Virus record (IMG/VR): IMGVR_UViG_3300037257_000061 | Location: 1-40,216 of that record | From: a virus | Length of the DNA: 40,216 nucleotides | Reading direction: 5' to 3' (one strand) | In this document: positions 1 to 9,678 of the stretch, piece by piece | Position numbering within the stretch: position 1 is the first letter of the stretch | Layout of the letters: each line of letters starts with the position of its first letter | The notes under the pieces: generated by a model | The model's input: the letters and a program-made list of their open reading frames with translations, nothing else | Told to the model about the DNA's origin: nothing | The model's database searches: none | Position numbers and translations under genes: made by a program

Positions 1-1622
1 ATTTCTCGTGTTAATAAGTCCATTACTTGATAATATTGTTTTGTAATATATCCAGATTGACGAACTCCTACTTGAACATTTGTAACAGCATCTTTTTGTT
101 CAATTCCACCAAGTTTTTCTTTAAACACACCTGTAATCATAGAACAAGTTTCTTCATTTCTTTGAATAGCTAGATCAATAGCTTGAATAGTTTCTAATTT
201 AATCGTATCATCATAACCATTAAAAGAAGTGTTTCCCATAGGTAATCCTTCTTGAGAGGAATCAAATAATGCAATTCCAGATTTCTTATAAGCTTTTCAC
301 TTCATAAGTCTGTCTGCAGTTGTAGCTCCTAAAAATATAGGAAGATGAGCAACATCTAATCAATCTCCAGTTCCACCGGATTCAGAAATAACGTTATCTC
401 TATAAAAATAAAGAACATCATTCTTATCTTGTAAATTAGCAGTCTTTAAAATTAATGAATATGGATCTCCATTTCTATCTGAATAGAATAGACCATTTAC
501 AGATAGATCACATTCATATGGACTATCCATACTACGAATTGGATTCTCAATTTTACCTGTTGTAATATAAATTAAAGTTCCTATACGAGTCCCTTCATAT
601 CTATTAACTACTCAGTTATCTCCCTCTTTTTCAGTTTTTAATCACTCTACATCATAGACTGGAAACAATCTAAAATATTTGGATGTATTGCGTTCAAATG
701 GCAATAGAGGAGTTATTTCAAATCCACCTAGAATACCATCTGATATGGTATTTCCAGTTGTACTATCATAACTTCTCAAATATGTAGTTGTTGATCCATC
801 AACAGAATAGTCTTGTAAATTTTCAAGCTCAGCTAAGTCCTCTCTTTTAAGATCTTTTCCATATTTAGCTAAGATCTGATCTTTAGTCATATAACGACGA
901 ATAACAGATCTATAAGACTTTTTAAGGTATGGTGACTCAGGATTTCTATCAATAAAAGTATTAATTGGATTAAGTACTTCTAATTCAATGTTAGTGTTAC
1001 TTGGTGAAGCAAAGACTTTATAATAACTTGTTCCACTAATTAATAGATCAGTTAATAATAATTTTCTTTTATTACTAAAGTCTACTGCTCTTGATTGCAT
1101 TGTTCAATCGGTAATATTTTGTCCAGCAATCTCATAATCTGAAATAAAATTTCTCTCAGTAGATTGTTGTAATTCATCTAATTTAGATCCAACTTCTGCA
1201 TTTGGGCCAGCTGGTCCAGGAGTTCCTGGGCCTTGTTGATCATTAATAGCACTATATAATGTAGTTTTTAGATGGCGATTTAATTCAGCAGCCATTACAT
1301 TATTTACTTGGATTTGTCTATCCTTAAAGATACTTGATAATGTTTCTTTATCTTTACAAGACACTCTAGGAAGAACAGGTGTTGATAAGTATTCACCAAT
1401 TAATACATCAATATGTTTTCTAGTAAGAGGAACAAATTCTACTGAAGTAGGAGTTCCAATTCCATAATTTTCTTCCAGATGTCTAAATTGTTCTGGATCT
1501 CGTTTACCATGATAATAATTATATGCCTTAATGATTTGAGTCTTTTCATAGACTAATTCATTAATTGCTCTATCAATATTTTCAATGATTTCTTGTTCTG
1601 TATTATTCTTCTTTTGAGTCAT
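1..1622 (-). CDS. Portal protein, crAss-like (partial, TGA read as Trp)
   Basis: Forms the dodecameric ring at the capsid vertex through which DNA is packaged. The gene starts at 1622 and runs off the left edge, so the C-terminus is missing; about 540 codons are visible. The frame stays open only if five in-frame TGA codons are read as Trp (contexts NITD-W-TMQ, YDVE-W-LKT, GDN-W-VVN, GTGD-W-LDV, LMK-W-KAY). No TGG occurs in the visible part, so all its Trp are TGA. A collagen-like GPGTPGPAGP stretch lies near residue 130. It sits just downstream of terminase in the same direction, overlapping the 3' end of a small gene by 20 nt. Identification rests on recalled similarity to crAss-like portals and on gene order. 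Confidence 0.8.
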
Positions 1623-1875
1623 TTGTTCTAATTACTTTATAAATGTCTAGTCTCATATAATTTCTACTTCGTAATTCTGCATATATGAAATCTAAAAACT
1701 CTTCGTCTGTTTCACAGTCAATATTTAAAGTAGTTGGTGTCATATAACTTGGAATACCAATAGAAAATTTATATCCAGGATTTAATTTTTCTACAGTTAA
1801 TAAGCCAATATAATCAGCTTTATACCAAGTCTTTATATATTCACGAATCGTCTGAATTAATTCTTGTTCTTGCAT
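1603..1875 (-). CDS. Small conserved-looking protein between terminase and portal
   Basis: A 90-residue acidic protein (MQEQELIQTIREYIK...) of unknown function. It overlaps the 3' end of the terminase gene by 56 nt in another frame and the portal start by 20 nt. Such nested overlaps are typical of translationally coupled phage genes. It ends in TAA and has no in-frame TGA. Position between terminase and portal suggests a packaging or head-related role, but that is only context. Confidence 0.65.
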   Translation of the reverse strand: MQEQELIQTIREYIKTWYKADYIGLLTVEKLNPGYKFSIGIPSYMTPTTLNIDCETDEEFLDFIYAELRSRNYMRLDIYKVIRTNDSKEE

Positions 1876-3907
1876 CTCGTTCTTCTATTGTTTTTGGTAT
1901 TATACCATAATGTTTATAACCTTTACTATCTTTATATCAACCTATGTCTTCGAATTTTTTACCAATTGGTTCTCTTGCAACAGGTTTCCTAACTGATAAT
2001 TCTTCATCACCTAATTCCGCCATACCCATTGCTGCTACAATATCAAACTCTTTTTTCTTTTCATCAGAATATTCTAGCAACTGTTCTACAATTTCTCTAT
2101 AAGCAATTGTATAACAATAATCTAAACAAAAATCGTAAATTAATTCTCGATAATGATCAATAACTTTAGGACTTGTTGGAGCTCCATACATATTTGCATT
2201 ACCTTTTGTAACGTCAGACATTGTAGATCTCGGCCTTTTCATTAATAAATGAAGTAATTTTTGATCTCTAAAGTGAGTTAAGATAGCAGTTCTCGAAGAT
2301 TCTAATACTGCTTGGCAGCCATAATGAGTTAACATCTTTGCAGCTATCTCATAAGCCTCTCTAGGATCTCTTGGTCTATCTTTATATAGTGCAACATAAC
2401 ATGGATCTGAAGTTCCAAATACCCTTTTCTTAATTACTATACAAAATTGTGATGGCTTTTTATCAGTTCCAGTAGAGTCTGCAGTTCCTATATCAATGGA
2501 GTCAATGCCACCAACATATAAATTTCTATAAGATGTTTCTGCTTCTGAGACTAATGGTTGTTCTAATATAAGAATCTTTCCATTCTCATCATCTCGAACT
2601 CACTTTGTTCCAATAATTTGATCGTGTTGATCTCGAGTTCAAATTAAATGTCCTCTAATAGGTACTGGAACATTTTTATAAATATCAATTCGAGCGGCTT
2701 GTTCTGCTAATTCTTCACGAGGAAACATATTATCACCTTGTTGAATTAAAGCCTCTTCAATTGTAAAACAATATTCAGCTTTATAAATTAATAATCCCTT
2801 AGGATCTTCAGCCTTTAATCGTCTTTGATATTCATAATATTCTTTAGCTTTCTGTGGATCGCACCATCCGCGCTTATCAAGTAAACTAATTACCATTCGA
2901 TAAGCTGGAATAAACATTGCAGTTTCTATTGTGCGACCATCAGGAGTATAATTATGTCTATAACGTAATACATTATATGCATCAGGCTTAGTAACAATAT
3001 CTTTAATACCTTCAAGTGCTGGACCTTCGTCTCCTCCAGTTCCTCATACAATTCTAGTTCCTACACGCTCTCCTCCTAATACAGTTATTAAAGCTTCTCC
3101 TTGTAGATATTTTTTCTTTAAAACTTTATCAGATCCTGCTTCTTCAAAGAATAATCGTTCAACACGGTCACCTCTAATTTTTTCTGGAGAATCGGCAATT
3201 ACACCCTCAATTTCTGACATATGTCCCATCTCAACTCCATCTCGTGTTTTTACAGAAGCTCTCTTATGACTATTTGTATTAATAACCATACGAACTCTTT
3301 TAAATGCACCTTCAGTTTCTTCATTTAAATAATCAAGTTGAAGCCAAATTTTTGTTAGCAATGGTTTAAGATGTTTTTCAGAATAGGCTGACGCAAGCAC
3401 ACGATAGTTTGGCGTCGTTACAAATGGTCGAGCACATAATTCTGCTGCCATTTCCGAAAAGCCCAAGGCACGAGCCTTAACGAGTGCTACATCTTTTCCC
3501 AAATATTCACATAATTCAACATAATGAAAATATTCATATTGAAAAACTAAGAACATTGGGAAGCTAATCTTTCTACCAGCTGACGCTTTAGCTCCTTCAA
3601 CAGATGATTTTAATCTATAGAAATTTAATCAAAAATAATTATCACCAGTAATTCTATAACCATTGATAGTTAACCCTTCAGTACATCGTTTAAATCTTTC
3701 TTTTCAAAATTCGATGTATCCTCGAGAACCATAAACAGTTTTACTATATTTACCTGTTTTAACTTTAGTAATTGCATCTTCACGAAACAAATCAGGATCA
3801 AAATCAAGTCCTTGAGATTCGTTTATAGGTCTATAACCAGTTATTTCATATGATAGTGTAGGATCAAAACATTCAATCGAATCACCCAATTTTATATCTC
3901 AGTCCAT
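1820..3907 (-). CDS. terL: Terminase large subunit (TGA read as Trp)
   Basis: ATPase and nuclease that pumps DNA into the prohead through the portal. Reading TGA as Trp joins all pieces into one frame of 695 residues from ATG 3907 to TAA 1820, a normal TerL length. A deviant Walker A is seen at residues 143-152 (VKARALGFSE), Walker B RLFFEEAG at 251-258, and a nuclease-type GGIDSIDIG segment further on. Eight in-frame TGA codons occur (MD-W-DIK, IEF-W-KERF, NYF-W-LNF, RIV-W-GTGG, HLI-W-TRD, GTK-W-VRD, DIG-W-YKD, DDS-W-IYK) beside only two TGG. Under the standard code it would appear as five or more fragments. Operon with the portal downstream. Confidence 0.93.
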
Positions 3908-3909
3908 AA

Positions 3910-4503
3910 TTAAAATCTTATTTGACCTTGATCAAAGAATCCTGCTTCAGTACCACCACGTAATCCACTATCAGGTTCTAATTCTTTTTTAACTTGAGTT
4001 TCTAATTCATTTAAACTAGCAACAAGTTCTTTAGCATTTTTAATATTACTAATTAAATCCTTAGAACTAAAAATTGGTTTCCCAGTTACAGCATCTCGTT
4101 CATTAATATCAACCGTCTCAAAGTAAAAAATTAATTTTTCTACCGCTGACATACATGCTCTAAGCATTCTAATATTAATACCTCCATTTTGTATAGATTC
4201 ATACATTCTGCAAGCACTTTTAAATTCTGGATCTTCAAATTCTTCGTCTGTTAATCCAGAATTCTCCAGTGAACGTTGATGCCTATCTTGTTCAGGCTCA
4301 TTAAAGAATGGACTTTCCCAATCAAAGAAAAGGAAAATGTATGCAAATTCTTTGTAAGCTCTTATTTTATTTTTTCCTAATGGATCGGCTGTACATTTAT
4401 TACGTTGCTCATTCATTAATATAGCAAATTCCTTAACAAGAAGAATTCCTTCTCTATTAATTACTACTTGCTCATTTACATTATCATATATAAAAAATTT
4501 CAT
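3910..4503 (-). CDS. Conserved protein directly upstream of terminase
   Basis: A 197-residue protein (MKFFIYDNVNEQVVINREG...) ending two bases before the terminase start. A homologous gene is, as I recall, commonly found beside terL in crAss-like phages, but I cannot name its function. The position would suit a small terminase subunit or another packaging factor, yet no DNA-binding motif is evident. One Trp is TGG (FFDWESP) and there is no in-frame TGA. The C-terminus is Gly-rich (GLRGGTEAGFFDQGQ). Confidence 0.75.
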   Translation of the reverse strand: MKFFIYDNVNEQVVINREGILLVKEFAILMNEQRNKCTADPLGKNKIRAYKEFAYIFLFFDWESPFFNEPEQDRHQRSLENSGLTDEEFEDPEFKSACRMYESIQNGGINIRMLRACMSAVEKLIFYFETVDINERDAVTGKPIFSSKDLISNIKNAKELVASLNELETQVKKELEPDSGLRGGTEAGFFDQGQIRF

Positions 4504-4538
4504 ATTTGTTGTATTAAATTAACTATTAATTTTGTATC

Positions 4539-6101
4539 TTATTTTTTAAGTCTATTTTTAACTTTACCACCACATTTATCAACGCTTGGATTTGGTTTAT
4601 TAATATCTCCACCAGATTGTTTCTTCTTCATCTTAGCTTTTACTTTACCACCACATTTAAATTCTTGTGGCCAAGTATTTAATTGATTTGCTAATACATT
4701 TGGAATTTGTACTTGTGGAGTATTTATTCTAGGTGTTGACATCAGAACATTTGGATTAATAGGTCTAGTATCATTATAAGTAACCATTCTTGAAATTGGG
4801 GGAGCAACTAAAGCTGTTGCAGGATTTGCTTGAGCATTATTCGTAAGCATCGCTTGTCTAGTTTGTGCCCCAATAATTCCATCAGCTGTTAATCCATGTG
4901 CTTGTTGAAAAGCAATAATTCCAGCTTTAGTATTTTTTCCATAAATACCATCAGTCTTACCTGTATTATAGCCTAAATTATTTAATGTTTGTTGGTCCTG
5001 TTTTAACTTAGCATCTACAGCAATTCTATTAACAACTGGCTTTGTATTCGTTGTTGCTTTTGGTGCAACTGTTTTAGTAGTTGGTTTATTAACTACAGGA
5101 GTTGTTTTATTTGATGTTGATGTAGTTGATGTAGTTGATGCAACTCTATTTGGAACAGTTTTATTACTTGGAGTTGATTGTGTTGGTTGTGTTGATTGTC
5201 CTGGCTTAGTAGTTGACTTAATAACTGGCTTAGAAGTAGGTGCAGTTTTAGTTGAAGTTGGGGCTGAATTTGATTTTTGTGTAGGAGCCTGAGGAGCCTG
5301 AGGGGCTGGTCTTTGAACGCCAGGTCCAAAAGTAGGTGCTGTAGATGCTCCTGGTCTAGCAGTTCCTTTAGCAGTTACAACTGTATCAGGTAATGTTACA
5401 TTATTAACAGTAGTTGGACGCATAGGAGATCTAACACCAGTAACGGCCATGGGTGGTTTATATGGATTAAAAGGAGCTACACTATCAAATTGTCTTGCAA
5501 CCTGTACATTTGGTTTAGAAGGTCCTTGAGGTATATGATTTTGATGTTGTGGAGTAGCAGCAACAATTGATGGTGTAAACATACGTTCAATTAATGGACG
5601 ATGTTCAGCACGTAATCTTTGTGATTCTGCATTACTTCTATCTATAAATCCTTGTGGAGCTTGAGCACCATCTTTAGCTTTTAGAACTAATCCACCATTT
5701 TCTTTTTTAGCCACTTTCTTTTTAACTTTACCTCCGCCACAATTACAAGCACATCTTTCCTCCATTTTACCACCAACTTTTCTTGATAGGATGTCACATC
5801 CACAAGCACATTTCTTTGACTTTGGTTTTGCTTTTAGTTTCTTTAACTTTGCACCTTTGGCAGCAAATTGTGCAGTAGCTTGTTGTGTTTGAGCTGTATA
5901 TTGCTCATCTAATTTGTTCCAGTCGTCGTCAGATAAATTATCTGCTGCAGCTGAGATTGCATTAATATCATCTTCGTTAGACTGGATTAAGCTTGTCCAT
6001 TCTTCGATAGAAGATGTGTTGCCATACTTCTCTGGATCCATTTGTTGTGAATATATATAAGCAAAGTATGGAAATAATTCTTGTTTCTTTGTGTCGTCCA
6101 T
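4539..6101 (-). CDS. Virion or lysis-associated protein with peptidoglycan-binding repeat and Cys-rich KCGGKVK motifs
   Basis: 520 residues. A helical N-terminus is followed by a Cys-rich basic stretch around residues 95-130 (CACGCD, CACNCGGGK), a long low-complexity Pro/Thr/Ser/Gln linker, a peptidoglycan-binding domain of the PG_binding_1 type near residues 370-420 (LNNLGYNTGKTDGIYG, AFQQAHGLTADGIIG), and a tail with two copies of KCGGKVK followed by basic residues. The PG_binding_1 fold anchors enzymes or tail parts to the cell wall. No catalytic hydrolase domain is seen, so it is more likely a structural or entry protein than an endolysin. Three Trp are TGG; there is no in-frame TGA. Confidence 0.72.
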   Translation of the reverse strand: MDDTKKQELFPYFAYIYSQQMDPEKYGNTSSIEEWTSLIQSNEDDINAISAAADNLSDDDWNKLDEQYTAQTQQATAQFAAKGAKLKKLKAKPKSKKCACGCDILSRKVGGKMEERCACNCGGGKVKKKVAKKENGGLVLKAKDGAQAPQGFIDRSNAESQRLRAEHRPLIERMFTPSIVAATPQHQNHIPQGPSKPNVQVARQFDSVAPFNPYKPPMAVTGVRSPMRPTTVNNVTLPDTVVTAKGTARPGASTAPTFGPGVQRPAPQAPQAPTQKSNSAPTSTKTAPTSKPVIKSTTKPGQSTQPTQSTPSNKTVPNRVASTTSTTSTSNKTTPVVNKPTTKTVAPKATTNTKPVVNRIAVDAKLKQDQQTLNNLGYNTGKTDGIYGKNTKAGIIAFQQAHGLTADGIIGAQTRQAMLTNNAQANPATALVAPPISRMVTYNDTRPINPNVLMSTPRINTPQVQIPNVLANQLNTWPQEFKCGGKVKAKMKKKQSGGDINKPNPSVDKCGGKVKNRLKK

Positions 6102-6114
6102 TTTTTAAGAAAAA

Positions 6115-6339
6115 TTAAAGTTTTATTAAATCTTTTGTATTGAAGATACTTTCTTGAAGTTCTCCGTTTGCTGTGAATCATTTACATAGAATGCCTTGAA
6201 AGTAATCATTCTTTACATCTTGAGTTCGAATAGTTTTAGTAACTTTACGAACTACCAACATTGTTGGTTTATTAGGAAGTTCTTGTCTTAGAGTCACAAC
6301 GTCTCCAGGTAAGAAAAATTGTTTTGTGTCATTAATCAT
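6115..6339 (-). CDS. DUF2158/YodC-like small protein (TGA read as Trp)
   Basis: A 74-residue gene visible only when TGA is Trp. It begins MINDTKQFFLPGDVVTLRQE and contains GILCKWFTANGELQESIF with the Trp encoded by TGA. As I know the family, DUF2158 has the pattern GDVV-L-S-G-P-M-V followed by C-WF and a C-terminal aromatic-acidic-L motif; the TGA falls exactly on the conserved Trp of C-WF. This is among the best local evidence for TGA = Trp. The role of the family is unknown. It ends in TAA 13 nt before the next gene starts. Confidence 0.82.
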
Positions 6340-6393
6340 ATTTTATTATTTTGCATTTCGGTTATAAAAAATAACCATTCGTTTGTATACATA

Positions 6394-6945
6394 TTATTCC
6401 ATATTTAAACGTTCTTTTAATTTGTCATTTAAGAAACATAGAATTTGTGGTTCACTAGTTAGGATATACCCAAGAGACATAAAGGGAATTGGATAAACTG
6501 TTCGTGTATCATAGAATACATCATCATTTGGTTTAACAAATTTACAATCAGGCCCTACTTCAATAACTTTAGCACAAGCTACAAGTTCTTTTAAGTTATC
6601 ATTCTCTCCAGAATCGGGATTTAAGAATTGTCCTTTATACTCTCCAATAAATAAGCCACCTTGCGATAAGGTTTTCTTATATGGATTAGAAGGATAGGGA
6701 AGTAAGATAACTTTATTACCCATTGGTAACATCTCTAGAGTTTGAATTCTTGCTTCTAATTCTTTTTGTTTTTCTAATTCTAGTTCGTATTTTAATTTAC
6801 GTGCCTCTTCTTTAACCTTATTATCTTTCTCTAGTTCTAATTCTAATTTCTCTTTTGCAAAAGGTTCAGCCATTTGAATTAAATTCTTACCCATAAAATA
6901 ACTTCCATTTGCTTCATTTAAAGTCTTATCCATAATCATTATCAT
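6394..6945 (-). CDS. GroES-like (cpn10-fold) co-chaperonin candidate
   Basis: 183 residues. The N-terminal 75 are a charged coiled coil (KEKLELELEKDNKVKEEARKL...). The C-terminal part, LPMGNKVILLPYPSNPYKKTLSQGGLFI ... ACAKVIEVGPDCKFVKPNDDVFYDTRTVYPI, follows the cpn10 pattern: conserved entry strand, mobile-loop-like segment, then KVIEVGP and a late beta strand. If correct it would cap host GroEL to help fold phage proteins. The call is by motif pattern, not alignment; other OB-like or barrel folds are possible. The start is uncertain because MIMIMDK offers three Met codons, overlapping the end of the upstream gene. Confidence 0.55.
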   Translation of the reverse strand: MIMIMDKTLNEANGSYFMGKNLIQMAEPFAKEKLELELEKDNKVKEEARKLKYELELEKQKELEARIQTLEMLPMGNKVILLPYPSNPYKKTLSQGGLFIGEYKGQFLNPDSGENDNLKELVACAKVIEVGPDCKFVKPNDDVFYDTRTVYPIPFMSLGYILTSEPQILCFLNDKLKERLNME

Positions 6946-7211
6946 TTATTTATTATACATTTTTCTTCATCTACTCTAGTCTTACTTCCTAATACACATC
7001 CACATCCTTGAATAAATCCAGGTTGTTCAATTCTAGAAACATTTCCATCTTTATTTATATATTTAGATGCATCACACATCTCTCCTCATAATTTATCTAC
7101 TTTATGTAAAGGACATTCTCGACAAATCGTTATACGACTTTTATAAAGTTCATCTTTTTTATTTAGTAGATTATTATAAAAGCCTTCTGCTATTTGAGTA
7201 ATAGAAGACAT
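6939..7211 (-). CDS. Cys-rich CxxC small protein ending in TGA-encoded Trp
   Basis: 90 residues, seen only with TGA = Trp. Key parts are ITICRECPLHK, KLWGEMCDASKYIN (W = TGA), PGFIQGCGCVLGSKTR and a terminal KCIINKW in which the last codon before TAA is TGA. The pattern C-x2-CP ... C ... GCGC-L--KTR ... C ... KW matches a small metal-binding-type protein common in Bacteroidota phages, which often ends in KW; that recalled ending supports TGA = Trp. Probably binds zinc through its Cys residues. Overlaps both neighbours by a few bases. Confidence 0.82.
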
Positions 7212-7645
7212 GCTCCAACAAAGCCTACTACTGTACCTCCACCAAGCCAAGCTGGCCATAAGGACGCACGTTTTTTATATTTTATCTTTAGATTAGTTTC
7301 TTTTTCTATTCTAGCATCAGCTTTTTTTAGTTCTGATTTTTGAAAAGTAACAGCATCTTCTGCTATCTTTACAGATTCATCTCTATTCTTAACTTGAATT
7401 CTTAAATTGCCAATTTCTTTAGATTGTGCTTCAATAGATTCTTGTCCAACATAATATAATTGTGAAGTTTCTTCAAGATTAGTGATATAAATTCTTAAGT
7501 CCATTAACTCTTGCTTAGTAAATGTATATACTATTGTTGTATCTTTTCCATCTGTACTAATTTTCCAAGTTATTGATGATTGAGTCCAACCATTTAGCGT
7601 GGTTAGCAGCAGAAGCATCATGGATAATATTAATTTCTTGATCAT
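7190..7645 (-). CDS. Secreted or membrane coiled-coil protein of the lysis cassette (spanin partner candidate)
   Basis: 151 residues: an N-terminal signal-like hydrophobic segment (MIKKLILSMMLLLLTTLNGW), a beta-rich part, a coiled coil around residues 60-125, and a C-terminal transmembrane helix (WLGGGTVVGFVGACLLLLK). There is no Cys lipobox, so it is not a classical Rz1 outer-membrane lipoprotein. Its start lies inside the preceding Rz-like gene in another frame (89-nt overlap), the arrangement typical of two-component spanins. All Trp are TGG. Could instead be a holin-like or unimolecular spanin. Confidence 0.62.
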   Translation of the reverse strand: MIKKLILSMMLLLLTTLNGWTQSSITWKISTDGKDTTIVYTFTKQELMDLRIYITNLEETSQLYYVGQESIEAQSKEIGNLRIQVKNRDESVKIAEDAVTFQKSELKKADARIEKETNLKIKYKKRASLWPAWLGGGTVVGFVGACLLLLK

Positions 7646-7919
7646 GCTTAATAAGTATTTGTTGTTTAACTTTTTCTAATGAATCTAATTTGACTTCTAA
7701 AGTCTTTTGTTCCAATTTTAACTCAGTATAAATACTATCTTTATCATGAATTTGCTTCATGTATAATTGAATAATTAAGTCCCTATCACTACGATATTCA
7801 ATATCTTTATGATTAATTATATATGCTGTTCCACCTATAACTAATAGTAGACCTACCATATGTAATCCAAGTTTAGAACGTAATTTTTTCCCTAATTCTT
7901 TTAAATTCATCATATTCAA
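7557..7919 (-). CDS. Rz-like inner-membrane spanin candidate
   Basis: 120 residues with one N-terminal transmembrane helix (residues about 20-36, LHMVGLLLVIGGTAYII) and a long periplasmic coiled coil, the topology of an i-spanin that helps fuse inner and outer membranes at lysis. The C-terminus HDASAANHAKWLDSIINNLEN resembles Rz-like proteins of Bacteroidota phages as I remember them. It overlaps its downstream partner by 89 nt and the upstream nuclease gene by 47 nt. Confidence 0.6.
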   Translation of the reverse strand: MNMMNLKELGKKLRSKLGLHMVGLLLVIGGTAYIINHKDIEYRSDRDLIIQLYMKQIHDKDSIYTELKLEQKTLEVKLDSLEKVKQQILIKHDQEINIIHDASAANHAKWLDSIINNLEN

Positions 7920-8805
7920 TTTGTTTTCTATAAAATGTTAACATTCTCTCAACGTCATTCTTTAAATACTCACATTCATATGTTGTACATCCACCATCGT
8001 GATCATAGTGTACAAGAATTAATTCTTTAATAGTAACTCCTGGGAATTGTTTTTCAATCATCCAAGCATAAGTAGATAATTGTAAACTGTAATGCCAAAA
8101 GTTAGTATCTTGTAAGTTGTTTAAAGGATACTTCATCATTTGAGACTTCTTAGTTTTTCTATCAAAATAAGAAGCCTTTTTAATTTCTTTATTTGTTTTA
8201 TAATCTAAAATATAAACATCAGTTCCATCAATAATAACTAAGTCTGCTTGACCTGCAATTCTTAAAACTCTATCTTCTGATACTCGAGATAATAATAATT
8301 CAGGATATACTCCTTGTTCTCCTAAGCATATTTGATTCGTTAATCTTGGAGTAAATTTTCCACCCAATCCAAGATGTTGTAATTCTTTAGTATTACCAGC
8401 CATATGTTCCAATTCTTGAAGTCTATGGATTGCTGTCCCTCGCATACAAGAAGCCTCACGTTTGGAGGCCCACTCTTGAAGAATTTCTGCCCTAGCTTCA
8501 TTAAACTCATCCTCAGTTACAGCAACTTCATCTAAGTATTTTAAATGAAATCTTTTTGTATTTAATAAGGCAGGTTTAATATTTATAAAAGCGTCAGGTA
8601 CTAAAGACTCTAATGCTTTGTAAGCTGACCAAAACTCTTCGTCAAATGTTGTAAATTGATGTATTAAAGTTGTTACTGAGATACAAGGTTCTCTGGAACT
8701 CTTTGTCCAGTATTTATGCATTTTATCATTATAACTAACAGCTGAATTTTCTTTATCAATTTCTAATTCACCATAGTTAATTTCATTTTCATTTATCATT
8801 ATCAT
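7873..8805 (-). CDS. PD-(D/E)XK nuclease, crAss-like
   Basis: 310 residues with the motif series of RecB/Cas4-type nucleases: GTAIHRLQELEH (motif with His) near residue 125, the Glu of VYPELLLS near 170, GQADLVIIDG near 190, ILDYKTNKE near 200 and QLSTYAWMIE near 245 (QxxxY). Likely cuts or trims DNA in replication, recombination or packaging. This nuclease is a recurring gene of crAss-like phages. All Trp are TGG; no in-frame TGA. It overlaps the spanin-like gene downstream by 47 nt. Confidence 0.82.
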   Translation of the reverse strand: MIMINENEINYGELEIDKENSAVSYNDKMHKYWTKSSREPCISVTTLIHQFTTFDEEFWSAYKALESLVPDAFINIKPALLNTKRFHLKYLDEVAVTEDEFNEARAEILQEWASKREASCMRGTAIHRLQELEHMAGNTKELQHLGLGGKFTPRLTNQICLGEQGVYPELLLSRVSEDRVLRIAGQADLVIIDGTDVYILDYKTNKEIKKASYFDRKTKKSQMMKYPLNNLQDTNFWHYSLQLSTYAWMIEKQFPGVTIKELILVHYDHDGGCTTYECEYLKNDVERMLTFYRKQIEYDEFKRIREKITF

Positions 8806-8809
8806 TATT

Positions 8810-9502
8810 TTAATTTACAAGTTCTTCCCAATTTTCTAAACAAAGAAGTCCACTAATTTTTTGAGATGCTTCAGCGATATTAGCTATTACATCATCTACA
8901 CTAAATATGTGCCCTTCTTTAACTGTTAACAATAGAACTCCTAATAATTGATCCACTCCATAAATAGCATAAAATACTGCCGATCCACAAGTATGTTGTT
9001 TTAATAAGTTATAAATAGCTGGAAAAGTAAGTCTAATATCTTCTGAATGCCCAATATAAATATAACCAATATTTTCAACTTCCAGTAAAAAATCTGCAAA
9101 GAGAGATACATTAACTCGTTGATATGCATATGCTATGCTTGTTGAGCCAACTGCAAAACATTCACATGTAGCATTTACAAATAAAAAAGGTAAGCCTGCT
9201 AAATTTGAACTGCCGTTTGAAAATTCAAAAAGTATAGCTCTATTAATCTTTGTATTCACAATTAAATCAGAAAGAGTTCGTGATACTTCGGCAGCTATAT
9301 TTTTTCTTTTAAGATTTGCTTTAACATGTTCTTGGGCTTGTTGTGTTTCTCGTCTATCTATATACTTCTCAATTAAAGTCGGAGACGCTTTAATAAGAGT
9401 ATGTATTCCAAAGAAGACGCCTCCTAATAATAAGCACGCGATTGCAGTAGTCATTCCATAAGTTTCAGCAATCTGTTTAAAAAAAGTAAGTAGGTGTTCC
9501 AT
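8810..9502 (-). CDS. Membrane-anchored GAF-like protein
   Basis: 230 residues: an N-terminal transmembrane helix (TTAIACLLLGGVFFGIHTLI, residues 18-37), a coiled linker (residues 45-75), then a globular part with RAILFEFSNGSSNLAGLPFLFVNATCE and YAIYGVDQLLGVLLL that reads like a GAF-type sensory fold. Similar phage proteins with an LF-FHNG motif are familiar, but their role is unknown; a signalling or lysis-timing role is only a guess. It is the first gene after a promoter-like box at 9547-9554 and so may lead the late operon. Confidence 0.65.
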   Translation of the reverse strand: MEHLLTFFKQIAETYGMTTAIACLLLGGVFFGIHTLIKASPTLIEKYIDRRETQQAQEHVKANLKRKNIAAEVSRTLSDLIVNTKINRAILFEFSNGSSNLAGLPFLFVNATCECFAVGSTSIAYAYQRVNVSLFADFLLEVENIGYIYIGHSEDIRLTFPAIYNLLKQHTCGSAVFYAIYGVDQLLGVLLLTVKEGHIFSVDDVIANIAEASQKISGLLCLENWEELVN

Positions 9503-9546
9503 TAATTGTCGTTGGTTTAAAGTGAGTACACTATTTATTATTTATA

Positions 9547-9554
9547 CAAAGGTA
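9547..9554 (-). promoter_or_regulatory. Bacteroidota-type promoter -7 box for the late operon
   Basis: On the minus strand this reads TACCTTTG, matching the Bacteroidota -7 consensus TAnnTTTG, about 45 nt upstream of the first late gene. T-rich sequence lies where a -33 element would be, but I see no clean match. It would drive the leftward block 9502 to 1. Confidence 0.5.
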
Positions 9555-9567
9555 TTAATAAATTTTA

Positions 9568-9597
9568 CAACAAAAATAAGATTCAATAAAAATCTTA
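9568..9597 (-). terminator. Second weak terminator-like hairpin after phoH
   Basis: Minus strand: TAAGATT and AATCTTA form a 7-bp stem around a 7-nt loop, followed by TTTTTG. It lies downstream of the stronger phoH terminator and just before the late promoter box, so it could insulate the late operon. Confidence 0.4.
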
Positions 9598-9644
9598 AAC
9601 AGAATTAATCTCGTTATTGTCATTGAAATTTTTTTGCATATTAA

Positions 9645-9673
9645 CAAAAAAGGAGGCAAATTAATTGCCTCCT
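9645..9673 (-). terminator. Rho-independent terminator of phoH
   Basis: Minus strand: GGAGGCAA pairs with TTGCCTCC (8 bp) and is followed at once by TTTTTT. It begins 6 nt past the phoH stop. Confidence 0.85.
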
Positions 9674-9678
9674 CACTT

